From Granulicella rosea (GTDB lineage: Bacteria > Acidobacteriota > Terriglobia > Terriglobales > Acidobacteriaceae): 64,000 bases of DNA. Made by a program: the position numbers and the translations under genes. The stretch spans positions 1 to 64,000 of the forward strand of contig NZ_FZOU01000003.1 in the NCBI RefSeq assembly GCF_900188085.1, given 5' to 3'. Shown here in pieces: positions 10,073 through 19,340 of this stretch; position 1 is the first letter of the stretch, and each line of letters begins with the position of its first letter. The notes beneath the pieces are model-generated. The model was not told the DNA's origin. It saw only the letters and a list, made by a program, of their open reading frames with translations, and made no database searches.

Positions 10073-11464
10073 ATGAACAAATCAAAGAGGCAGCCGGTGT
10101 TGTTGGGCGCGGGAATTGGGCTGGTCGTGTTTGGAATCGCGATGCAGGCCGCGGTTCCCGGGATGCCGCTCTTCGGGCCGCTGACGCTGCGCTGGCTCGG
10201 CATCCTGATGCTGGCGGCCTTTGCAACCGACCGCCGCTCGATCTCGCCGTGGATCTTCGTCGCCATGGTCGCCGGCGCCGAGATTGGCTTCGACGCGCCC
10301 GCCTTCGCCATTCACCTGCGGGTCTTCTCGGATATCTTTCTCCGCCTGATCAAAACCATCGTCGCTCCGCTGATCCTCGCGACGCTGATCACCGGCATCG
10401 CCGGGCACGGGGATCTGAAGTCCGTCGGCCGCATGGGCGTCAAGAGCATCGTCTATTTTGAGGTAGTGACGACGCTCGCGCTCGCCATCGGGCTCGGGGC
10501 CATCCACCTGACGAAGGCTGGCGTCGGCCTCGTCATCCCGACCGTCGCGGGCGCGGGCGAGGCCATCAAGGCAGCACCCATGCACTGGGACGAGTTCCTG
10601 CTGCACGTCTTTCCCGAGAACATCGCCAAGTCCGTCGCCGAGGGCCAGGTGCTGCAGGTCGCCGTCTTCGCCGTCTTCTTCGGCATCGCGCTGGCCATGC
10701 TGAGCGAAGAAAAGCGCGCCCCGGTGCTGCGTTTCTGCGAGAGCCTGAGCGAGGGCATGTTCAAGTTCACCAATGTCGTCATGTACTTCGCCCCCATCGG
10801 CGTGGGCGCCGCGATGGCGTTCACGGTCGGCCACATGGGGTTGAGCGTGCTGGTGAACCTCGGAAAACTGCTGCTGACCTTATATGGTGCGCTGATCGCC
10901 TTCGGCCTGGTGGTGCTGCTGCCGGCGGCGTTGATCGCGCGCGTGCCGGTGAAGCGATTCCTCGCGGCGGTGCTTGAACCGGCGACGATCGCCTTCGCCA
11001 CAGCCAGCAGCGAGGCTGCGCTGCCCCGCGCGATGGAGGCGATGGAGGCGCTCGGCGTGCCGCGCCGCATCGTGTCGTTCGTCATTCCGGCCGGATACAG
11101 CTTCAACCTCGATGGGTCAACCTTATATCTTGCGGTCTCGTCTATCTTCGTAGTGCAGGCGGCGGGCATTCACATGCCGTTTGGCGAGCAGTTGATGATG
11201 ATGGGCACGCTGATCCTGACCAGCAAGGGCGTCGCCGGCGTGCCGCGTGCGACGCTGGTCGTTCTGCTGGCGACGGCGGCCACCTTCCGTCTGCCGACCG
11301 AGCCGATCTTCGTCATCATGGGCATCGACGCCCTGATGGACATGGCCCGTACGATGGTGAACGTGGTGGGCAACTGTCTGGCCAGCGTAGTGGTCGCGCA
11401 ATGGGAGGGCGAGTTCGGTACGGAGCCGATTTCGGCGGTCGTGCTCGAAGGAATGGCCGAGTAG
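10073..11464 (+). CDS. Dicarboxylate/amino acid:cation symporter (DAACS family)
   Basis: The protein (463 aa) is an integral inner-membrane secondary transporter. Family landmarks are the early DIFLRLIKTIVAPLILATLITGIAG segment, the serine-rich reentrant loop (here FATASSEAALPRAMEAM), and the NLDGST motif, a variant of the NMDGT cation/substrate site. These features identify Na+/H+-coupled glutamate, aspartate or C4-dicarboxylate carriers, but the substrate cannot be chosen from sequence alone. Start is taken at ATG 10073 (MNKSKRQPVLLG), giving a short basic cytoplasmic N-terminus before helix 1. An in-frame ATG at 10043 is possible, and neither has a clear ribosome site. It is read divergently from the SnoaL-like gene. 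Confidence 0.92.
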   Translation: MNKSKRQPVLLGAGIGLVVFGIAMQAAVPGMPLFGPLTLRWLGILMLAAFATDRRSISPWIFVAMVAGAEIGFDAPAFAIHLRVFSDIFLRLIKTIVAPLILATLITGIAGHGDLKSVGRMGVKSIVYFEVVTTLALAIGLGAIHLTKAGVGLVIPTVAGAGEAIKAAPMHWDEFLLHVFPENIAKSVAEGQVLQVAVFAVFFGIALAMLSEEKRAPVLRFCESLSEGMFKFTNVVMYFAPIGVGAAMAFTVGHMGLSVLVNLGKLLLTLYGALIAFGLVVLLPAALIARVPVKRFLAAVLEPATIAFATASSEAALPRAMEAMEALGVPRRIVSFVIPAGYSFNLDGSTLYLAVSSIFVVQAAGIHMPFGEQLMMMGTLILTSKGVAGVPRATLVVLLATAATFRLPTEPIFVIMGIDALMDMARTMVNVVGNCLASVVVAQWEGEFGTEPISAVVLEGMAE

Positions 11465-11594
11465 GCTACCCGGAATCCGGGAGCAGTCGTATACTGAGAA
11501 ATCGAACGTCGTACGTCGAATATTTGGAAAAGCAATTTGTACGCGGCAACAGGACCGGAAACGTACGACCCGGCAAGCTGCGGAATGGGTTTGG

Positions 11595-13484
11595 ATGAGC
11601 ACGATTCTTGAGACGATTGAGTCGCCGGCGGATGTAAAGAAGCTGTCGATCGCAGAGCTGACCACACTGGCGGAAGAGATCCGCGAGCGCCTGATCGTCG
11701 GCGTATCGAAGACCGGTGGCCATATCGGCCCGAACCTCGGCGTGGTCGAACTGACCATCGCGATGCACTACTGTTTCGATACGCCGACCGACAGCTTCGT
11801 CTTCGACGTGAGCCATCAGGCGTACGTGCATAAGCTGCTGACCGGCCGCGAAAAGCTCTTCCACACGATCCGCCAGCCGGGTGGGCTGAACGGCTTCATG
11901 CTGCGGACCGAGAGCGTCCACGACAGCTTCGGCGCGGGCCACGCGGGCACGGCGCTGAGCGCGGCGCTGGGCATGGCTGTGGGACGCGACATGGCGGGCG
12001 GCTCGGAGCACATCGTCGCTCTGGCCGGCGACGCCGCCTTCACCAACGGCGTTTCTTTTGAAGCACTTAATAACATCGCCGCGCAGACCAAGCGCATGAT
12101 CGTCGTGCTGAACGACAACGCCTGGTCGATCGACAAAAACGTCGGCGCCATTGCGGAATACTTCCACAAGCTGACCGCGAATCCCACCTATCTGAACCTG
12201 CACGACCGCGCGGCGGGCCTGCTGGAGCGCTTTGGCGGCAAGGCTGCGCGACATGTCGCACGCCGGGCAGAGGAGGCCGCGAAGGGCATCGTCGGACGCG
12301 GCATGTTGTTCGAGGAGTTCGGCATCAGCTACTACGGCCCGATCGACGGCCACAACCTGCCGCTGCTGATCGAGACCTTCAACTTCCTGAAGACGCTCGA
12401 CCGCCCGGTCGTGCTGCACGCGATCACCCAGAAGGGCCGCGGCTTCCAGCCGGCGCTCGACAAGCAGAAGAAGTTCCACGGCCTGGGGCCCTATAACCCG
12501 GAGACGGGCGAGACCACGGCCGCGGGGCAGAAGACCTACTCGGAGATCTTCGCCGAATCGCTCACCCGGCTCGCCGACCGCAACGACAAGGTCGTGGCCA
12601 TCACGGGCGCCATGCCGAACGGCACCGCGCTCGACCTCTTCCGCCCGCACCATCCGGATCGGTACTTCGACGTCGGCATCGCGGAGGAGCATGCGGTGAT
12701 CTTCGCCGCCGGTCTGGCGACCAAGGGCTTCAAGCCGTATTGCGCGATCTACTCGACCTTCCTGCAGCGCGCCTACGACATGATCATCCATGACGTCTGC
12801 CTGCAGAACCTGCCGGTGGTCTTCTGCATGGACCGCGGCGGTCTGTCGGGCGACGACGGCCCGACGCACCATGGGCTGTTCGACATCAGCTACCTGCGTT
12901 GCGTGCCGAACATCATCCACATGGTGCCGAAGGACGAAGACGAACTCGCCGACATGATGTACACGGCGATGCTGCACGAGGGCCCGTCGGCGATTCGTTA
13001 TCCGCGCGGAACTGGACCGGCGTCGGTCGTAAAAGACCAGCCCGTCGCGCTTCCGATCGGCAAGGCGGAGGTGCTGAAGGACGGCTCCGACGTCGCCATC
13101 CTCGCGTTGGGCGGGATGATGGGTGAAGGCAAGCGCCTGCAGACGATGCTCGAAGCCGAAGGCCTCTCGGTCGCGCTGATCAATCCGCGCTTCGCGAAGC
13201 CGATCGACCGCGAGAATGCAGAGCTTTACGGCCGCCGCTGCGGCCTGCTGATCACGCTCGAAGACCATGTGCTGGCTGGCGGCTACGGCTCGGCAGTGCT
13301 CGAAACGGTCAGCGAACTCGAACTCTCGACCCCCGTGGTGCGTGTAGGATGGCCGGACGACTTCATCGAACACGGCAAGCCCGAAGCTCTGCGCGCCAAG
13401 TACGGCCTGACCGCCGAAGGCGCCATGGAGAAGGCTGCACTCTACGTGCGTTCGATCGTGGAGTCGCGGCTTTCGGTACGCTAG
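11595..13484 (+). CDS. dxs: 1-deoxy-D-xylulose-5-phosphate synthase
   Basis: The 629-residue thiamine-diphosphate enzyme condenses pyruvate and glyceraldehyde-3-phosphate, the first step of the MEP isoprenoid route. Markers are GGHIGPNLGVVELTIAMH (the His that contacts ThDP), the ThDP motif at residues 145-175 (GDAAFTNG ... VLNDN), the YFDVGIAEEHAVIFAAG transketolase segment with the catalytic Glu, and the DRGGLSGDDGPTHHGLFD block. The motif begins GDA rather than GDG and DVGHQAY is DVSHQAY, as in a divergent subgroup of DXS; this does not by itself imply loss of activity. Length is normal. Its stop overlaps by four bases the stop of the convergent gene on the other strand. Confidence 0.93.
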   Translation: MSTILETIESPADVKKLSIAELTTLAEEIRERLIVGVSKTGGHIGPNLGVVELTIAMHYCFDTPTDSFVFDVSHQAYVHKLLTGREKLFHTIRQPGGLNGFMLRTESVHDSFGAGHAGTALSAALGMAVGRDMAGGSEHIVALAGDAAFTNGVSFEALNNIAAQTKRMIVVLNDNAWSIDKNVGAIAEYFHKLTANPTYLNLHDRAAGLLERFGGKAARHVARRAEEAAKGIVGRGMLFEEFGISYYGPIDGHNLPLLIETFNFLKTLDRPVVLHAITQKGRGFQPALDKQKKFHGLGPYNPETGETTAAGQKTYSEIFAESLTRLADRNDKVVAITGAMPNGTALDLFRPHHPDRYFDVGIAEEHAVIFAAGLATKGFKPYCAIYSTFLQRAYDMIIHDVCLQNLPVVFCMDRGGLSGDDGPTHHGLFDISYLRCVPNIIHMVPKDEDELADMMYTAMLHEGPSAIRYPRGTGPASVVKDQPVALPIGKAEVLKDGSDVAILALGGMMGEGKRLQTMLEAEGLSVALINPRFAKPIDRENAELYGRRCGLLITLEDHVLAGGYGSAVLETVSELELSTPVVRVGWPDDFIEHGKPEALRAKYGLTAEGAMEKAALYVRSIVESRLSVR

Positions 13485-14038
13485 CCCAGCCCTTCCCAAA
13501 GCGCCTCGATATATGCGGGACTCAGTACGAGCGAATACTGAAAGTAGGGCCAGCTTCTTTTCTTCTGCACGATACGCCAGCGGCCATCTTCGCTGTAATA
13601 CAGCGAAGATGGCACCGCAGGAGCGCGAAGTGCTCGGTCCGTGCGTCGAGCTACGATCGTGACATACTCGATTCCCGTCCTGCCGGAGTGTGTGGCGTAA
13701 ACGGGGATGTCGAAAGCGACGAGGAGCTTGTCGTTCCGGAGCCCTGAGACTACATTCCTGGGCTTGCCATAGTCGCGCCTGCCTTCCACAAGTCCGACAG
13801 CCCAGTCGTCCGTCCATTTCACTGGATACGGATTGTGGTAATCCGGAAAATCCGATGGAAGCTCATGTTCCATGAACGAGAGACCGCTGTTCTCCGCCAG
13901 TCGATGCATCGACCTTCTGCGCAGCTTCGATCTGCTTATATCAATCAGCCCTGAAATGAGGACGGCGCCCACGCCAAATAGAACACACGCGGCGATTTCA
14001 GCAGGAGTGGCAGGTTCTTTGGAAAGCGCGAGGAGCAT
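13481..14038 (-). CDS. Membrane-anchored protein of unknown function
   Basis: The product (185 aa) has one N-terminal hydrophobic helix (about residues 13-33, AEIAACVLFGVGAVLISGLI), followed by a basic stretch RSKLRRRS and a soluble domain of about 140 residues. The domain contains VVSGLRNDKLLVAFDIPVY and RTGIEYVTIVARR, strand-like segments. No family is recognised. The reading frame is convergent with dxs and the two stop codons overlap. ATG at 14038 is the first start with the helix complete. Confidence 0.6.
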   Translation of the reverse strand: MLLALSKEPATPAEIAACVLFGVGAVLISGLIDISRSKLRRRSMHRLAENSGLSFMEHELPSDFPDYHNPYPVKWTDDWAVGLVEGRRDYGKPRNVVSGLRNDKLLVAFDIPVYATHSGRTGIEYVTIVARRTDRALRAPAVPSSLYYSEDGRWRIVQKKRSWPYFQYSLVLSPAYIEALWEGLG

Positions 14039-14068
14039 CGGAGTAGGCCTATGGTAGCAAAGCCGTCG

Positions 14069-14614
14069 TTAGGGCCGAACTGCTACTCGTCCGAACATCA
14101 TCGCCATCAGCTCTTCCGTGCGCTTGTGACGGTATTCGAAGATGCTCCTGAACTGCCCCGGCACGACCAGCCTGTTCGCCAGCTCGCCCAGCGGGCCGAG
14201 GTGCATCTCGTAGTCCACGTGGTCATGCACGCGCGTGCCTGGCCTGCCGTCTTTCTCGACGGATGACAGCCGGTGGCAGTGCTTCCAGTAGGCGAATGGC
14301 CCGCGATGCTGGACGTCGCAGAAGTGGTCGTTCCAGACGAATTCGGTGATCTCCGCCTCCCACGGCACTCGAACTGGGCAGAAGGGGAAGGGTTTGAAGC
14401 TGATCGTCATCCGCGTGCCTGCGCCGGCGGCGACCCCTGGCAGACGCGGCGTGCCCTCGGGGCGCGGCGGCGGGGGCGCGAACGAGGCCTCTTCGATCCG
14501 TGCCTTCTGCCACGCGGGCATCAGTCGCGGCAGGTTCTCGGGGTTCGAGAAGAATCCAAAGACAAACTCGACCGGGTAGGGAAGCCATTGCTCGGCCTCG
14601 AACGTGTGGCGCAT
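14069..14614 (-). CDS. SRPBCC/START-fold (polyketide cyclase-like) protein
   Basis: The 181-residue protein begins MRHTFEAEQWLPYPVEFVFGFFSNPENLPRLMPAW, the recurrent N-terminal strand-helix of SRPBCC ligand-binding proteins (P.. VF.FF..pe.l..l.P). Later segments TRMTISFKPFPFCP, FVWNDHFCDVQHRGPFAYWKHCHRL and TRVHDHVDYEMHLGPLG match the cyclase/CoxG-like strands, and the final helix RSIFEYRHKRTEELMAMMFG closes the pocket. The ligand is unknown. ATG at 14614 is chosen for its AGAGG site; the frame is open 19 codons further upstream. Confidence 0.78.
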   Translation of the reverse strand: MRHTFEAEQWLPYPVEFVFGFFSNPENLPRLMPAWQKARIEEASFAPPPPRPEGTPRLPGVAAGAGTRMTISFKPFPFCPVRVPWEAEITEFVWNDHFCDVQHRGPFAYWKHCHRLSSVEKDGRPGTRVHDHVDYEMHLGPLGELANRLVVPGQFRSIFEYRHKRTEELMAMMFGRVAVRP

Positions 14615-14710
14615 GCGTACCTCTGTATCGGTTATACGCGGTCGGCGGAGACACGCGTTTCGCGGGAGCAAACGTAGATGACAAAACGTTCAGAAAATTT
14701 AACCCATCGC

Positions 14711-14771
14711 GGACCACTCCGGTCCTAGATCGTGTACATTATTCATATCGGACCTAAGCAGTCCTAGATCG
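14711..14771. promoter_or_regulatory. Duplicated operator-like site upstream of the siderophore receptor
   Basis: Two copies of a 22-base element lie 39 bases apart at 14711-14732 and 14750-14771. Each has GGACC, a six-base variable centre, then GTCCTAGATCG. Within each, GGAC and GTCC form an inverted repeat, so each copy looks like a dimer-binding site. They sit 150-210 bases before the TonB receptor start and about 100-160 bases upstream of the divergent SRPBCC gene. The regulator is unknown; an iron-responsive one is a reasonable guess. Confidence 0.5.
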
Positions 14772-14922
14772 CTCGCCCGGCGGATTGGCTCCGTCACGGG
14801 TTCGCGGCTCTGCGTCTGCGGTTCGACGAGATCTGTATCTGGCGCGTGTTGAGGGACCGCGCCGCACCATGGCAGACAGGCGTGTGAGGGCGCGGCTGCT
14901 TTAGCGATCGAGGAGAGAGAAC

Positions 14923-17577
14923 GTGACGAGCACCAGGAACGAACGAAAAGAGATCTTCAACAGCAGGCTGGCGGCCTTGGCCATGATGGCGGCATGTGGC
15001 GGCTCGCTCGCCCTGGCGCAGGGGCCTCTGGTCCCCGTGGATGGCGGCGCCGATGCTCCGGCCGCAGCCCCCACCGCCGCGCCGCAACAGTTCCAGATCC
15101 CCGCGGGCTCCCTCAGCGAAGGTCTGGAGGCGTATCACAAGGCGACCGGCATCGGCGTCTCCGTGAAGATCGGCAAGGAGCGTCTGGCGACCTTTCAGAC
15201 GCCGGGCGTCTCGGGCAGCTACACCGATGCGGCTGCGCTGACGAAGCTGCTCGAAGGCACAGGCCTGTCGGCGCAGTTTGTGAGCGAGCACGAGGCGATC
15301 GTGACGATCCGCCATATGGACGCGGTGGACGTGACCGCCGGCCTGCAGGACGAGATGCCGCTTGCGAAGTTCACCGAGCCATTGCTGGATACGCCGCAGA
15401 CGGTCAGCGTCGTGCCGAAGTTCATCCTCGAGGATCAGGGTACGTCGACGCTGAAAGACGCGCTGCGCAACGTGCCCGGTATCAGCATGGCGGCAGGCGA
15501 GAGCGGCGCGCAGGGCGACAACCTCACCATTCGCGGCTTCACGGCGCGCAACGACATCTTCCTCGACGGCATCCGCGACTTTGGCAGCTACTACCGCGAC
15601 TCGTTCAACTTCGAAGCAGTCGAGGCGCTCGAAGGCCCGGCCGGCGTGCAGTTCGGACGCGGCTCCACCGGCGGCGTCATCAACCAGGAGAGCAAGGTTC
15701 CGCAGGCCCAGCAGTTCGTGCGCATCGGCACGCAGTTCGGTACGGACGCGACGCGGCGCATCACCGCCGACATCAACGAGCCTCTGCCGGATGTCGCCGG
15801 CGGCGCCGTCGTGCGCGTGAACATCATGGGGCAGGAGGGCGGCGTCGCCGGCCGTCCGTTCGATGCGCTGCGCCGCTTCGGCCTGGCGCCGTCGCTCGAA
15901 CTGGGCATGAATTCGAAGGCGCCGTTTACGTTGAGCTACCTGCACATGTCCGAGAACGACACGCCGGACTACGGTCTGCCGTGGTTCTACAACAAGCTCG
16001 CGCCGGGCGTCAGCCGCCACGCCTACTTCGGCTTCCCGGACCAGAACTACCTGCGTACGAACGCGGACATTCTGACCGCGAAGGCGGCTTACAACTTCAC
16101 GCCGAACGTCTCGCTGCAGACCATTGCGCGCGCGGCGAACTATCCGCGCAGCGTGCAGATTACGGAGCCGCAGATCTGTACCGCCCCGTCGGCCAGCACG
16201 CCCGTCGGCGGCTGGGTAACCGCGCTGCCAACCTCGTCGATCAACACGACGCAGACCTGCCCGTATGTTCCGGGCGCGGTCAATCCCAGCTCGATCCTTG
16301 TCAATCGCAACCAGATCCAGGTCAAGAGCGTCGAAGGCGACCTGTGGGATCAAACGCAGATCGTTGCGCGGTTCCGCACCTTCGGCATCCGGCACAGCTT
16401 CGTCGGCGGCGTGGAGGGCGGTCAGGAGATCTCGAACCCGATCCGTTATAGCTACACGATCAGCAGCGCGAACACCGTTCCTTCGACAACGCTCATCAAC
16501 CCAAACACAGCGGCAGTCTTCAGCGGCACGGGCTACATCACCTCCGTCGTGCATACCAAGGTGGAGAGCGTCGGTCTCTACTTCGTCGATACGGTCCACC
16601 TGGGCCGGTTTTTCGAGCTGAGCGGCGGTATGCGCTGGGACCGTATGGATACGGGCTACAACATCTATCAGCCGGTTGCGCCTCCGGCCGGCGGCACGGT
16701 CACCGCTACGGTCCTGACCAATGGCGTTCCGGGGCTCAGCCTGGTGGAGTCGCAGCCGACCTATCGCGCGGCGCTGGTCTTCAAGCCGAACAGCCACGGC
16801 AGCGTCTACTTCGACTACGGCACCAGCTTCAACCCCGCGGCGGAGTCCATCAGCCTCAGCGCGACCCTCACCTCGGCCGGCCTGAAGCCGGAGGAGAACG
16901 AGAGCTACGAGCTTGGCGCGAAGTACTCCTTCTTCGCCGAGAAGCTGCAGGTCGAAGGCGCGATCTTCCGCACCGAGAAGGACAACGCACGCGAGACCAG
17001 CGCGACCAATAGCACTCTCACGGTCAACGCCGGCAACCAGGCAGTCAAGGGCATCCAGGTCAGCGCGGTGGGCCGTCTGCCGCAGGGCATGGACCTGGTG
17101 GTGGGCTATGCCTACCTCGATAGCCGGGTGATCTCGTCGCCGGACTATCCGACCTCGGTCGGTCAGCCGCTGGCGAACGTACCGACGCAGACCTTCAACT
17201 TCTTCGCGACGCACCGCGTGCCTTCGCATGTGATCGTGGGCGTTGGCGGCAACTATGTGGGCAGCCGCACGGCCAGCTCGACGGTGCCGTTCATCCCGCT
17301 GACCTATGGCCCTGCAACGACCTTTGCGGCTGGCTCCGCGCCCTGCGGCACGGCGTCCACGACGACCTGCTACCAGGTGCTTTCAACCGCGGAGAAGCAG
17401 GTTCCGGGCTACTGGGTCTTCAACGCGATGGTGAAGCGTCCGGTCACGGACCGGCTTGAGCTGCAGGCCAACGTCTACAACGCGCTGAACCGGTTCTACA
17501 TCGATCTGCCGCACCCCAGCCACCTTATCCCCGGCGCGGGCGTGTCCGCTCTGATCGGCGTGAACTTCAAGTTCTAA
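14923..17577 (+). CDS. TonB-dependent siderophore receptor with STN domain (Fiu/CirA-like)
   Basis: The 884-residue outer-membrane receptor imports ferric (catechol-type) siderophores using TonB energy. A signal peptide (residues 1-33, ending ALAQ) precedes an STN/secretin-TonB domain (about 56-110, FQIPAGSLSEGLEAYHKATGI), then the plug (about 140-250, with LLDTPQTVSVVPKF, LTIRGFTARNDIFLDGIRD and GRGSTGGVINQESK). A beta-barrel follows, ending in the aromatic C-terminal signature LIGVNFKF. The STN domain can allow signalling to an anti-sigma factor, but no FecI/FecR pair is seen here. GTG at 14923 follows GAGGAGAGA. The PiuC-type gene follows by 95 bases, matching the receptor-hydroxylase pairing known from Fiu-YbiX and PiuA-PiuC. 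Confidence 0.94.
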   Translation: MTSTRNERKEIFNSRLAALAMMAACGGSLALAQGPLVPVDGGADAPAAAPTAAPQQFQIPAGSLSEGLEAYHKATGIGVSVKIGKERLATFQTPGVSGSYTDAAALTKLLEGTGLSAQFVSEHEAIVTIRHMDAVDVTAGLQDEMPLAKFTEPLLDTPQTVSVVPKFILEDQGTSTLKDALRNVPGISMAAGESGAQGDNLTIRGFTARNDIFLDGIRDFGSYYRDSFNFEAVEALEGPAGVQFGRGSTGGVINQESKVPQAQQFVRIGTQFGTDATRRITADINEPLPDVAGGAVVRVNIMGQEGGVAGRPFDALRRFGLAPSLELGMNSKAPFTLSYLHMSENDTPDYGLPWFYNKLAPGVSRHAYFGFPDQNYLRTNADILTAKAAYNFTPNVSLQTIARAANYPRSVQITEPQICTAPSASTPVGGWVTALPTSSINTTQTCPYVPGAVNPSSILVNRNQIQVKSVEGDLWDQTQIVARFRTFGIRHSFVGGVEGGQEISNPIRYSYTISSANTVPSTTLINPNTAAVFSGTGYITSVVHTKVESVGLYFVDTVHLGRFFELSGGMRWDRMDTGYNIYQPVAPPAGGTVTATVLTNGVPGLSLVESQPTYRAALVFKPNSHGSVYFDYGTSFNPAAESISLSATLTSAGLKPEENESYELGAKYSFFAEKLQVEGAIFRTEKDNARETSATNSTLTVNAGNQAVKGIQVSAVGRLPQGMDLVVGYAYLDSRVISSPDYPTSVGQPLANVPTQTFNFFATHRVPSHVIVGVGGNYVGSRTASSTVPFIPLTYGPATTFAAGSAPCGTASTTTCYQVLSTAEKQVPGYWVFNAMVKRPVTDRLELQANVYNALNRFYIDLPHPSHLIPGAGVSALIGVNFKF

Positions 17578-17672
17578 CCGTCAATACAGGGGCCGGAGCA
17601 GGTCGCTTCGGCCCTCGCGTTGTATGTAACTGAAGTGGATACAAACTGTATTTGTAATAAAAGAAAGCACAT

Positions 17673-18359
17673 ATGTTGATCGAGATTCCCAATGTACTCA
17701 CCGCCGAACAGGTCGCCGAGGCGAGGCGCATGCTGGACCAGGCCGAGTGGGTCGACGGCCGCGTCACCTCGGGTTATCAGGCGGCGAGCGTGAAGCGCAA
17801 CCTGCAGGTCGCCGAGGGCAGCAAAGCTGCGATCGCGCTGGGCGAGATGGTGCTGACCGGCCTCGCGCGCAGTCCGCTCTTCATGTCCGCCGCGCTGCCG
17901 CTGCGGGTCTTTCCGCCCATGTTCAACAGCTACTCCGGCGGCCAGACCTTCGGTACGCATGTGGACACGGCCATTCGACAGGTCGCCACGACAGGGCAGC
18001 GCATCCGCACCGACCTTTCGGCGACGCTCTTCCTGACCCCGCCCGAGGACTACGACGGCGGCGAGCTGGTCGTCGAGGACGCCTACGGCTCGCACAGCGT
18101 GAAGCTGCCGGTGGGCCACATGGTGCTCTATCCCGCGACCAGCCTGCACCACGTCACGCCGGTGACACGCGGCGCGCGCGTCAGCTCCTTCTTCTGGATT
18201 CAAAGCATGATCCGCCACGACGCGCAGCGCACGATGCTGTTCGACCTCGACACCGCGATCCAGCGCATCGCAGGCGAGCAGACGGAGGCGGTAAAGACCT
18301 CCGCCGTGCAGTTGACGGGGGTGTATCACAACCTGCTCAGAGAATGGGCGGAGATGTAA
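17673..18359 (+). CDS. piuC: PKHD-type Fe(II)/2-oxoglutarate-dependent hydroxylase (PiuC/YbiX family)
   Basis: The 228-residue cytosolic enzyme belongs to the PiuC/YbiX group, co-regulated with siderophore receptors and presumed to modify imported siderophore or another iron-related substrate. The iron triad fits H96 and D98 in GTHVD plus H159 in [15 protein letters not shown], with R169 as the 2-oxoglutarate ligand. The segment [20 protein letters not shown] and the C-terminal [17 protein letters not shown] are family hallmarks. Length equals the usual 225-230 aa. It follows the receptor gene directly and probably shares its promoter. It is closed downstream by the palindrome at 18483-18514. 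Confidence 0.93.
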   Translation: MLIEIPNVLTAEQVAEARRMLDQAEWVDGRVTSGYQAASVKRNLQVAEGSKAAIALGEMVLTGLARSPLFMSAALPLRVFPPMFNSYSGGQTFGTHVDTAIRQVATTGQRIRTDLSATLFLTPPEDYDGGELVVEDAYGSHSVKLPVGHMVLYPATSLHHVTPVTRGARVSSFFWIQSMIRHDAQRTMLFDLDTAIQRIAGEQTEAVKTSAVQLTGVYHNLLREWAEM

Positions 18360-18372
18360 TCCAAAGATCGAG

Positions 18373-18460
18373 ATTGCCCATGCTTCGGCGTGGGCAATGG
18401 CCGGCGCTCGTGCCGGTCGAAGGTGCGTCCGCATCACCCTCATGGTGCGGGCGCACTTTC
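18373..18460. repeat. Three consecutive hairpins between convergent genes
   Basis: Stem 1: ATTGCCCATGC/GCGTGGGCAAT with a TTCG loop (18373-18398). Stem 2: GGCCGGC/GCCGGTC (18399-18418). Stem 3: GAAGGTGCGTCCGCA/TGCGGGCGCACTTTC (18419-18460), with a few wobble or mismatched pairs. They abut one another after the piuC stop and before the palindromic terminator. No protein is encoded. They could stabilise the piuC transcript end or form a small structured RNA. Confidence 0.55.
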
Positions 18461-18482
18461 AAATGCAGGGCATAGGGAATGA

Positions 18483-18514
18483 AAAAGGACGCCTCGATAT
18501 CGAGGCGTCCTTTT
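18483..18514. terminator. Bidirectional intrinsic terminator (32-bp perfect palindrome)
   Basis: AAAAGGACGCCTCGAT is followed at once by its exact reverse complement, ending TTTT. It lies between convergent piuC and the fasciclin gene, so it can terminate both. Confidence 0.9.
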
Positions 18515-18540
18515 CAATTTCCGAAGCCCTATTGCCTGCT

Positions 18541-19101
18541 TTAGGGCATCAGCACCGTGTCGATCACGTGGATGACGCCGTTCGACTGATACACATCGGC
18601 GGTGGTGACCATGGCCGTGCCGCCCTTGGCGTCGGTGATCATGATGCCCTTGCCCATCATGGTGAAGGTGAGCGACTCACCGTTGACGGTCTTCACGACC
18701 GCCTTGCCGCCGCCTGCCTTGATCAACTTCGCCAGCTCCTTCGAGCTGATCTTGCCGGGTACGACGTGGTAGGTGAGGATCGAGGTCAGCGTCGCCTTGT
18801 TCTCCGGCTTGACGAGCGTATCGACCGTGCCCGCGGGCAGCTTGGCGAAGGCGTCGTTGGTCGGCGCGAAGACGGTGAAGGGACCGGCGGAGTTCAGCGT
18901 GTCGACAAGCCCGGCAGCCTTCACCGCAGCGACCAGCGTCGTGTGGATCGGCGAGTTGACCGCGTTCTCGACGATGGTCTTCGTGGGATACATCGCGGCG
19001 CCGCCGACATCGGGATCCTTCATCTGGGCGGAGGCGGTAAGCGAGGTAACGGCCAGCGTGGCGACGGCAACGGCGGTGAGGAAGCTCTTCTTCATGTTCA
19101 T
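18541..19101 (-). CDS. Secreted fasciclin (FAS1) domain protein
   Basis: The 186-residue protein has a signal peptide (about 1-25, KKSFLTAVAVATLAVTSLTASA). One FAS1 domain follows, with the two conserved blocks: H1 as GPFTVFAPTNDAFAKLPAGTVDTLV, and the YHVVPGKIS loop before the C-terminal SNGVIHVIDTVLMP (H2-type). FAS1 domains mediate adhesion or extracellular protein contacts; a ligand cannot be named. The protein is probably periplasmic or released because no membrane anchor is seen. It is convergent with piuC across the bidirectional terminator. Confidence 0.92.
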   Translation of the reverse strand: MNMKKSFLTAVAVATLAVTSLTASAQMKDPDVGGAAMYPTKTIVENAVNSPIHTTLVAAVKAAGLVDTLNSAGPFTVFAPTNDAFAKLPAGTVDTLVKPENKATLTSILTYHVVPGKISSKELAKLIKAGGGKAVVKTVNGESLTFTMMGKGIMITDAKGGTAMVTTADVYQSNGVIHVIDTVLMP

Positions 19102-19340
19102 GGTGTTCGTCCTTTGTGTGCTGTCTGCTTGCTAAGGTGTCCCTCTCATCAGGGCGTTCAATCACATCTACGAAGCGCTTTCGCGGATGGATTGAAGCTA
19201 TGCTAAAAAGTTTGTCAATAGAGCAAACATGTTCGGCTTACTTGAGGGCGCTGAAATCCGAGGCGCCATCCATTCATGAGAGCAACTTGGCCAGGCCGTT
19301 GACATTTAGAGCCGTTGCCCGTCAACTGGAGGAAGCCTTC

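Noticed and set aside
11466..11482. Short inverted repeat CCCGG-AAT-CCGGG after the symporter gene
   Set aside because: Only a 5-bp stem without a T-run; too weak to call a terminator.
11595..13484. Idea that the DXS-like protein is inactive because its ThDP motif starts GDA rather than GDG
   Set aside because: The rest of the motif, the catalytic Glu and the substrate loops are intact, and a subgroup of DXS proteins shows this variant, so it is not evidence of loss.
11466..13817. Minus-strand open frame of 783 codons across dxs
   Set aside because: Shadow of dxs; no recognisable domain and runs across the real convergent gene at 13481-14038.
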